A DNA stretch of 64,000 nucleotides, taken from the NCBI RefSeq assembly GCF_001647545.1, contig NZ_LSZH01000013.1, positions 308,685 to 372,684 of the forward strand. The letters run 5' to 3'. The notes under the pieces were generated by a model that saw only the letters and a list, made by a program, of their open reading frames with translations, had not been told where the DNA came from and made no database searches. Positions 58,539 to 64,000 of the stretch are shown one piece after another; within the stretch, counting starts at the first letter, position 1, and the number at the start of each line of letters is the position of its first letter. Both the position numbers and the translations under genes were made by a program. This stretch comes from Acinetobacter sp. SFB. GTDB taxonomy: Bacteria; Pseudomonadota; Gammaproteobacteria; Pseudomonadales; Moraxellaceae.

Positions 58539-58571
58539 AAAAAATAAGCGGACCAAAATGATCCGCTTATT
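58539..58571 (-). terminator. Rho-independent terminator of dcd
   Basis: AATAAGCGGA and its perfect complement enclose nine bases; on the minus strand the stem is followed by T residues. It is 17 bases after the dcd stop codon. Confidence 0.88.
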
Positions 58572-58587
58572 CAATTATTTATACTGT

Positions 58588-59157
58588 TTATGCTTTTGGC
58601 AAAGTCACACCCGTTTGACCTTGATATTTACCACCGCGGTCTTTATATGAAGTTTCACATACTTCATCTGATTCAAAGAACAGCATTTGAGCTACACCTT
58701 CCCCCGCATAAATACGAGCAGGCAAGTTGGTTGTATTTGAAAATTCCAAAGTTACATGACCTTCCCACTCGGGTTCAAGCGGAGTCACATTCACAATGAT
58801 ACCGCAACGTGCGTAAGTCGATTTACCTAAACATATAGTCAAAACATTACGTGGAATACGGAAATATTCAACTGTGCGTGCCAAGGCAAATGAATTTGGC
58901 GGAATAATACATACATCCGATTCAATATCGATAAAGCTTTTATCATCAAAGTTTTTGGGATCGACAATTACTGAATGGACATTGGTAAATACTTTAAATT
59001 CACGCGCGCAACGAACATCATAACCATAGCTTGAAACGCCATAAGAAATGAGCTTTTCACCGGCTTCATCATATCGTACTTGGTTTTCTGCATACGGTTC
59101 AATCATGCCGTGATTTTCGCTCATTTCACGAATCCAACGATCAGACTTAATTGCCAT
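58588..59157 (-). CDS. dcd: dCTP deaminase
   Basis: A 189-residue enzyme converting dCTP to dUTP for thymidylate synthesis. Family motifs are SDRWIREM at the N-terminus, [17 protein letters not shown] near 44-60, [24 protein letters not shown] near 108 onward (read as [10 protein letters not shown] then [13 protein letters not shown]; the Arg and Glu in these are catalytic or substrate-binding) and the C-terminal [17 protein letters not shown] at 59157 starts MAIKSDRW as in other dcd genes; the frame is open five codons further. Confidence 0.95.
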   Translation of the reverse strand: MAIKSDRWIREMSENHGMIEPYAENQVRYDEAGEKLISYGVSSYGYDVRCAREFKVFTNVHSVIVDPKNFDDKSFIDIESDVCIIPPNSFALARTVEYFRIPRNVLTICLGKSTYARCGIIVNVTPLEPEWEGHVTLEFSNTTNLPARIYAGEGVAQMLFFESDEVCETSYKDRGGKYQGQTGVTLPKA

Positions 59158-59284
59158 TATTTCTATACCCAAAAATTAGTTAAATCAATTATTGCGCTGT
59201 ACTTTAACTGAAATTGGCGGCAATGGAAATGATGATCAGGCGATGATGTCATTTTTTACCAAATGCAATTTTCATCGTCTCATT

Positions 59285-59878
59285 TTAAAGACTTAAAAGA
59301 GCAGAATAACCCAATGGAATAGAAAAACTGACCAAAACCAAAGAAGCGGTTTTTTGTAAGTTAGATTGATTCAGCCAACGCACTTTATTAGTGGCCAAGA
59401 TAGATCCAATAAAAGTCCAAAACAAAGCGATTGGCACAATTAAAATGAGAAACATACCAATATGAAGCAAATAATTATTCAGTGTTAACCACGCTGAACT
59501 GGGAAAAATAGCAGAAGCAAAGAGTAATGCTTTAGGGTTCAATAAGGTTGCACAAAATAATTCACCTGCACGAATGGTCGGCAAATTATAACTGGCTTCG
59601 ATATCTGCCGTTTTCCAGAGTTTAATCGCGAGAAAAATAATATACAGCGCGCTTAATAACTTCAAAAATATCGGGAGAATAGGAAATTGACTTGAAACTG
59701 TCCCTATAATGATTCCCCAAACGGTAATTGAAATTAAATAACCGATTGATTCTGCGGGGATAAGCCGTAATGATTGGCGTACACCTACCTGTATTCCAGA
59801 AGATGCAAGTAATGTATTTGTTGGGCCAGGAGTCAATAAAATAGTGACCACTAAACCGATGAACAGCCATGAAATCAT
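59285..59878 (-). CDS. LysE/RhtB-family exporter
   Basis: A 197-residue membrane protein with about six hydrophobic helices. The N-terminal LLTPGPTNTLLASSGIQVG near 15-33 and the LLNPKALLFASAIFP segment near 111-125 are LysE-family signatures. Members export amino acids such as lysine, threonine or homoserine lactone; the substrate here is unknown. Confidence 0.85.
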   Translation of the reverse strand: MISWLFIGLVVTILLTPGPTNTLLASSGIQVGVRQSLRLIPAESIGYLISITVWGIIIGTVSSQFPILPIFLKLLSALYIIFLAIKLWKTADIEASYNLPTIRAGELFCATLLNPKALLFASAIFPSSAWLTLNNYLLHIGMFLILIVPIALFWTFIGSILATNKVRWLNQSNLQKTASLVLVSFSIPLGYSALLSL

Positions 59879-60157
59879 ATGCGACCTCTCTATAGAGAGC
59901 GCGAAGAGTAAATCAGTTTATTGTACTTAGCAAATATGGAATTTTATATCTTTTCTAAAGCCTTTAGAGTGGAAAAATAAATATATATATTTCAATTATT
60001 TAATAAATTAAATAACATATAACTTGATAGTCATTTGTTAGAAAAAATTTCAATAAGCCTATTTCTTCAGCCTTAATCAACACATTCGCTTATACTTGAA
60101 CTGTCACTTAGTGATCAATTCAGGCACAATGTATCATCCCTTGAGTACTCTACTTTT

Positions 60158-60700
60158 ATGGCAAAAAAATTCTTTCAATCATGGCTTCCCTCTCCTCATA
60201 AAGTGGCAGAGATGAAACTGATGAAGATTTTTGGTCAACGCACCTTAAATCCTTTGCTGTGGTATGTGAACAGAAAGTCTATTTCAAAAGCCATTTTTAT
60301 TGGTACTTTTTGGGGCATGTTACCTTTGCCTTTTCATAGTATTTTAATTGTACTGACAGTTTTACTTTTTGAAGTCAACTTACCCGTGAGCTTATGTCTC
60401 GCTTGGCTGACAAATCCCTTTACGCTTGTTCCCATCTTATATATTGGCTTTTGGCTCGGCACGAAGGTATTCCAAGTAAATATGATTGATCAAGATATGA
60501 TACTGGGTGTTCTACATCAGATCAGTCATTGGATCACTCATTTTGGTAAAGGACATATCGACCCCAGTTTGGCGAAAATTTTATTATCCGGTTTAGTATT
60601 AGAAGCTTTAATTTTTGCCGTTATCTTCTTTGTGATCACCCGACTATTTTGGCGATGGAGTATTATTCAACATTATAAACGTCGTCGATCTACCCAATAA
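60158..60700 (+). CDS. DUF2062 membrane protein
   Basis: A 180-residue protein with three or four hydrophobic helices. The DUF2062 core is visible: SISKAIFIGTFWGMLPLPFH and CLAWLTNPFTLVPILYIGFWLG. The family is common in proteobacteria and has no firm function; some members are fused to glycosyltransferases. It stands alone. Confidence 0.8.
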   Translation: MAKKFFQSWLPSPHKVAEMKLMKIFGQRTLNPLLWYVNRKSISKAIFIGTFWGMLPLPFHSILIVLTVLLFEVNLPVSLCLAWLTNPFTLVPILYIGFWLGTKVFQVNMIDQDMILGVLHQISHWITHFGKGHIDPSLAKILLSGLVLEALIFAVIFFVITRLFWRWSIIQHYKRRRSTQ

Positions 60701-60830
60701 AAATGAATGATTGATCAGAAATTCTATTTCCATATTCAAAAAGCAGATGATTATAAAATAATTTTATTATATCTTTTTGAGATTAGCTTCTTGATTCAAG
60801 CAGGTGCATATAATCAAAATAATATGGCAT

Positions 60831-60857
60831 AAAAAAGTCCAACTTTTGTTGGACTTT
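60831..60857 (-). terminator. Rho-independent terminator of mrp
   Basis: AAAGTCCAAC and its perfect complement around TTTT; on the minus strand six T residues follow. It lies 28 bases after the mrp stop. Confidence 0.9.
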
Positions 60858-60884
60858 AGCTGAATATTTAACTGTATTTAAGAT

Positions 60885-62165
60885 TTAGAAAATTCTGTTT
60901 TGCGGCTTTTCTACTTTTGGTAATTGCTCTGCAATTTTTTCAGCAATCGCCATATAGCTTTCAGCAGCATCATCACCTACTAGCACAGAAGGTTTGCCTG
61001 CATCGGCATTTTCTCGAATTTTAACATTTAAAGGCAAACGTCCCAATAAAGGAATATTGTATTGTTCAGATAACTTATCGCCGCCGCCCGCACCAAAAAT
61101 CTGCTCTTCATGCCCACAGTTCGAACAAATATGTGTCGACATATTTTCTACAACACCCATAATAGGAATTTGAACTTTATTAAATAGTTCAATTCCTTTG
61201 ATTGCATCCATTAATGCCACATTTTGCGGAGTAGTAACAATAACAGCACCAGTTACTGGAATACGCTGTGCAAGCGTCAATTGAATATCCCCTGTCCCTG
61301 GTGGCATATCAATCATCAATACATCTAAGTCGGGCCACAAAGTCTGGTTAAACAATTGCATCAATGCCCCCGTTGCTTTCGGACCACGCCAAGCCACAGG
61401 TGTATTGTTATCTCCAGTTAAATGCCCAATAGATAGAACAGCCATACCATAAGCATCAATGGGAACAAAATTTTCCGCTTCAATCATCGGGGTACGCCCA
61501 GCATTACCCAACATGGTCGGAATACTTGGACCATAGATATCAGCATCTAAAACACCGACTTTTAAACCTAATTTTTGCAATGCCAATGCAAGGTTTACAG
61601 TAGTAGTCGATTTACCGACACCCCCTTTACCCGATGAAACCAAGATCACATTTTTAATACGTGGATGTTTAGGTACATCTCTTTGTTGCGGTGCCGGTTT
61701 TTGAATGGGGGGATTGTTTGGATCTTCCTCGGCTTTTATTTCGGCTTGAACCGATTTGCCTGAAGCATCCACTACAGGCGGAAGTTTGTGAGCTGGAGAA
61801 GTTGCATTTTCACTTGGAATTTTACTAGAGCAACTATGACCTTGTTTTCCATGATCATGATTAGAACAGCTTTCATCTTGTGCATGTTTTTGCTGAATCA
61901 CATGCATATTGAGTTCTTGAATACCGCATTTTTCCAGAGCATCAGCTAAATCATCATGGATTTTTTGTAAATGATCCGCTTCCTCAGGATAAATATTAAG
62001 GGTGATTTGCAATACTCGCCCTTCAACATTCACTTGGGTAATTCGGTCTTTCAGTGCATTGTTGGAATTTGGCAATATATAGTCTTGTAGCACATTCTGG
62101 ATTTCTTCCTCCTTCACCTCTTGCGATGGTGAGAAAACAGATTTAAGCGAAGAAAGCCACGACAT
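60885..62165 (-). CDS. mrp: Fe-S cluster carrier ATPase Mrp/ApbC
   Basis: A 426-residue P-loop ATPase that carries 4Fe-4S clusters to apo-proteins. The N-terminal DUF59/MIP18-like domain (about 20-95) is followed by the P-loop SSGKGGVGKST (Lys185), MIDMPPGTGDIQLTLAQ and the cluster-binding CSNCGHEE motif. The linker near 100-120 is rich in Cys and His (DESCSNHDHGKQGHSCSS), more than in most Mrp proteins, and may bind metal. The rest of the length is typical. Confidence 0.93.
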   Translation of the reverse strand: MSWLSSLKSVFSPSQEVKEEEIQNVLQDYILPNSNNALKDRITQVNVEGRVLQITLNIYPEEADHLQKIHDDLADALEKCGIQELNMHVIQQKHAQDESCSNHDHGKQGHSCSSKIPSENATSPAHKLPPVVDASGKSVQAEIKAEEDPNNPPIQKPAPQQRDVPKHPRIKNVILVSSGKGGVGKSTTTVNLALALQKLGLKVGVLDADIYGPSIPTMLGNAGRTPMIEAENFVPIDAYGMAVLSIGHLTGDNNTPVAWRGPKATGALMQLFNQTLWPDLDVLMIDMPPGTGDIQLTLAQRIPVTGAVIVTTPQNVALMDAIKGIELFNKVQIPIMGVVENMSTHICSNCGHEEQIFGAGGGDKLSEQYNIPLLGRLPLNVKIRENADAGKPSVLVGDDAAESYMAIAEKIAEQLPKVEKPQNRIF

Positions 62166-62955
62166 AAGTTTACTCCAAGTATATACATACAGCTGAATAT
62201 CATAGTTTAGCTTTAAATTAGGCGAAGGTTAAGTAAAGTTCCACCTTGATTTATGAATGTTGTTAAAAATCCTATCTAATCAGTAGGTTTAGTGCTTAAA
62301 CCTTTATTTTAAAATTAATATTACGTTTTTTATTTCAGCTATAAATATATATTTATTAAATCATTGAACAGGATGAGCTGAATCACATAGATTCGAAAAT
62401 AGTTTAAAAAATCACCTAGGAGTTCACATATATCAATAACGCTTATTTTAGTCACAATTATTATGCAGATACATCTTTATTTTATTCTTCATCTTAGATG
62501 CATAGTATTAATTTTATTTTACGAGATGTAATATCTTACTTAAAGCCTAACTACGTTCATTGTATTGACTGTTATATTCATTAATATCCAGAAAATACGA
62601 CGTCTTCTATTCACTCTGCTAAGGGACAATTAATCAACTTAGGCAATAACTTTATAAATATATAAAACCTTTTCAATTATCCATTCATTCATTCAATTAT
62701 TAAACATAAACTGAGAAGATAAAAAAATTATTTAGTATTGGATTATAAATACGAAATAAAAAAAATGAGGCGTAACATCTCATAATGGTAAACGATCGTT
62801 TGAAGTTGTGAAGAAAATTAAATGGCTGAATAAGGATTAAGGGATTAAAAACAAAATAACGCGATAACTTTTTTTAAATTTTTATTTTTACTTCTAATCA
62901 TTCCAGCTAAATTAGAAATCATTTAGCTGAAATATTGAATTAATACTTAACTCAA
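62166..62955. other. Long AT-rich gene-free region
   Basis: About 790 bases with frequent stop codons in all frames and no convincing ribosome site. It includes the mrp promoter. No tRNA, terminator hairpin or repeat could be recognised. An unannotated small RNA cannot be ruled out. Confidence 0.5.
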
Positions 62956-63420
62956 TTAACCTTGGTCATCTTTTTTAAATTGGTTGAGCGTGTCGGTTGC
63001 TGTTTTTTTTAATTCATCAAATTTAGTGCTTGCCTGAACTTTAAGCTCATCAAATTTAACTGCAGCCTCTTGCTTCAATTCTGTAGCTTTTAATTTTGCT
63101 TCCTCAAATTTATGACTAGCTTCTGCTTTCAAATGTTCTAATTTATCCTGTACCTTATTTTCTGTCTCTGAAGTTTCATTTTTTACATCATTCACTTTTT
63201 CATCAAATGAAACTTTGCCTTCAGTATATTTAGCATCAGTTTCCTTATGTAAATTATGAAGTGCCTTTTCACTTTCAAGCTTAATTTCAGCAGCTTTATG
63301 TTTTAAAATATCCACTGTTTCCTCCCCTTTCAGATGTGCTTCTTTTGCTTTGAGCTTTAGGTCTTCACTTAAATCGGTTACTTTGTTTTTTAAGTCGTCA
63401 AATTTATTTTCATTTGTCAT
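62956..63420 (-). CDS. LEA/hydrophilin-like helical protein
   Basis: A 154-residue, highly charged protein rich in Lys, Glu, Ala and Asp, with no cysteine, tryptophan, proline or signal peptide. From about residue 20 it is built of imperfect 11-residue repeats such as KFDELKVQAST, KFDELKKTATD and KFEEAKLKATE, the pattern of group 3 LEA proteins. It is probably unfolded in water and helical when dry or bound. A. baumannii has hydrophilins (DtpA, DtpB) that help survive drying; this may be a functional counterpart, though homology is unproven. AAGGAA precedes the ATG. Confidence 0.75.
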   Translation of the reverse strand: MTNENKFDDLKNKVTDLSEDLKLKAKEAHLKGEETVDILKHKAAEIKLESEKALHNLHKETDAKYTEGKVSFDEKVNDVKNETSETENKVQDKLEHLKAEASHKFEEAKLKATELKQEAAVKFDELKVQASTKFDELKKTATDTLNQFKKDDQG

Positions 63421-63803
63421 GATTTTTTCCTTTATATATATTTAATATTTAGCTTACTTATTAGTTATACACGGACTTTGCTATAAATAGAATCCAATAC
63501 TGCATTTTGAAACAAAGGATGTACAGAATGTAGCGAAGTTATATAAGACATTAAATTAATAGGATTAATAAAATTTAGTGATGCTTGAATAGCAAAGACT
63601 AACAATGTGTGAAATAGCTAAAGAACTATAAGATTATAAAAAATTCACATGAATTTACTCTGCAGAATTAGATTATTTAGTCCAGTAAATTAAATAAAAA
63701 TTTAAGAGTATCTATAAAATTAACAGGCTTTAAGGGAAATGGTAAATGTGCTATTAAAGGTTATTGGTACTCTTAAACTGTAACCTACCTATTATCATTA
63801 ATA
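63421..63803. other. AT-rich gene-free region
   Basis: About 380 bases that contain the promoter of the LEA-like gene and lead to the gene remnant. No further feature was recognised. Confidence 0.45.
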
Positions 63804-63914
63804 CCGTATGAAGACCTAAGCCTGGATCAGATCCTGGAGAAACCATTCTACCATCCTACCTTGGAAGAAGGCTTGAGAACGGCCTTTAAACATGCCCGAC
63901 GGCAGCTCGACTAA
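63804..63914 (+). pseudogene. C-terminal remnant of a pyridine nucleotide-disulfide oxidoreductase
   Basis: Thirty-six codons and a stop encode PYEDLSLDQILEKPFYHPTL and onward to AFKHARRQLD. The segment FYHPTLEEGLRTAF matches the conserved C-terminal HPT helix of dihydrolipoamide dehydrogenase-like or mercuric reductase-like flavoproteins, where this His-Pro-Thr sits at the dimer interface. Nothing homologous is seen upstream, and no start is available. Base composition is clearly less AT-rich than its surroundings. It appears to be the tail of a gene whose front was deleted. Confidence 0.75.
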
Positions 63915-64000
63915 AAATCCGGAATGCTTATTCTTGTTTTATTTTTTAGCTCCCAGGGGAACTGTCTTTTTTAATTTCCTTTTTCCAGGCATAAAAAAAA

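Overview
The window looks like chromosomal DNA of an Acinetobacter species (Gammaproteobacteria, Moraxellaceae). The reasons are the AT-rich base composition, a DcaP-type porin, an ElsL-like YkuD protein without a signal peptide, a pilGHIJ-chpA twitching cluster, and a secreted-protein cluster between proS and dcd whose members carry the short VTGQ motif typical of Acinetobacter. No phage, insertion sequence, CRISPR array or replication origin was seen. Most of the window is core genome with a few accessory patches.

Layout. 1-4.1 kb: the 5' part of pgaB (biofilm polysaccharide deacetylase, cut by the window edge) beside a membrane diguanylate cyclase. 4.2-7.0 kb: FKBP isomerase, MgtC-like protein, YaeQ and a COG0523 metallochaperone. 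7.5-14.5 kb: a small secreted protein, an MhpA-like flavin hydroxylase, a GST, then a co-directional TetR-MFS-LysR set with a perfect 18-bp palindromic operator, a hotdog thioesterase and a 65-residue orphan. 14.8-22.7 kb: patatin lipoprotein, ChrA, GltS, DcaP-like porin, a decayed nitroreductase pseudogene and a Bcr/CflA exporter. 22.9-31.7 kb: two tandem FUSC-family membrane proteins that both start with TTG, a YcxB-like protein, a PepSY/flavodoxin/reductase fusion with a possible Fur site, and a YdcF-like protein. 32.3-33.2 kb: eight alternating tRNA-Val and tRNA-Asp genes behind a consensus promoter. 33.4-36.9 kb: ElsL-like carboxypeptidase, YbaN, DUF1853, an entericidin-like lipoprotein and dapE.

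37-45.4 kb is the Pil-Chp chemosensory operon that controls type IV pili: pilG, pilH, pilI, pilJ, chpA and a chpC-like gene, without the adaptation enzymes PilK and ChpB. 45.7-52.5 kb holds a coiled-coil periplasmic protein, an RND adaptor and pump without an outer-membrane partner, and proS. 52.5-58.3 kb is a four-gene operon of large secreted proteins that share an N-terminal L-x-D-[EQ]-x-L-x-x-x-T-G-[QE] motif and whose mature cysteines all fall in closely spaced pairs; this is the most interesting and least understood part of the window. 58.6-62.2 kb carries dcd, a LysE-type exporter, a DUF2062 protein and mrp. The last 1.8 kb is AT-rich and gene-poor, with a LEA/hydrophilin-like protein and a 37-codon remnant of a pyridine nucleotide-disulfide oxidoreductase.

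Themes. Surface and biofilm functions recur: PgaB, a diguanylate cyclase, type IV pilus control and the secreted four-gene cluster. Envelope transport and stress defence are also prominent (RND, MFS, FUSC, ChrA, porin, hydrophilin-like protein). All family calls come from reading the sequence; no database search was run.
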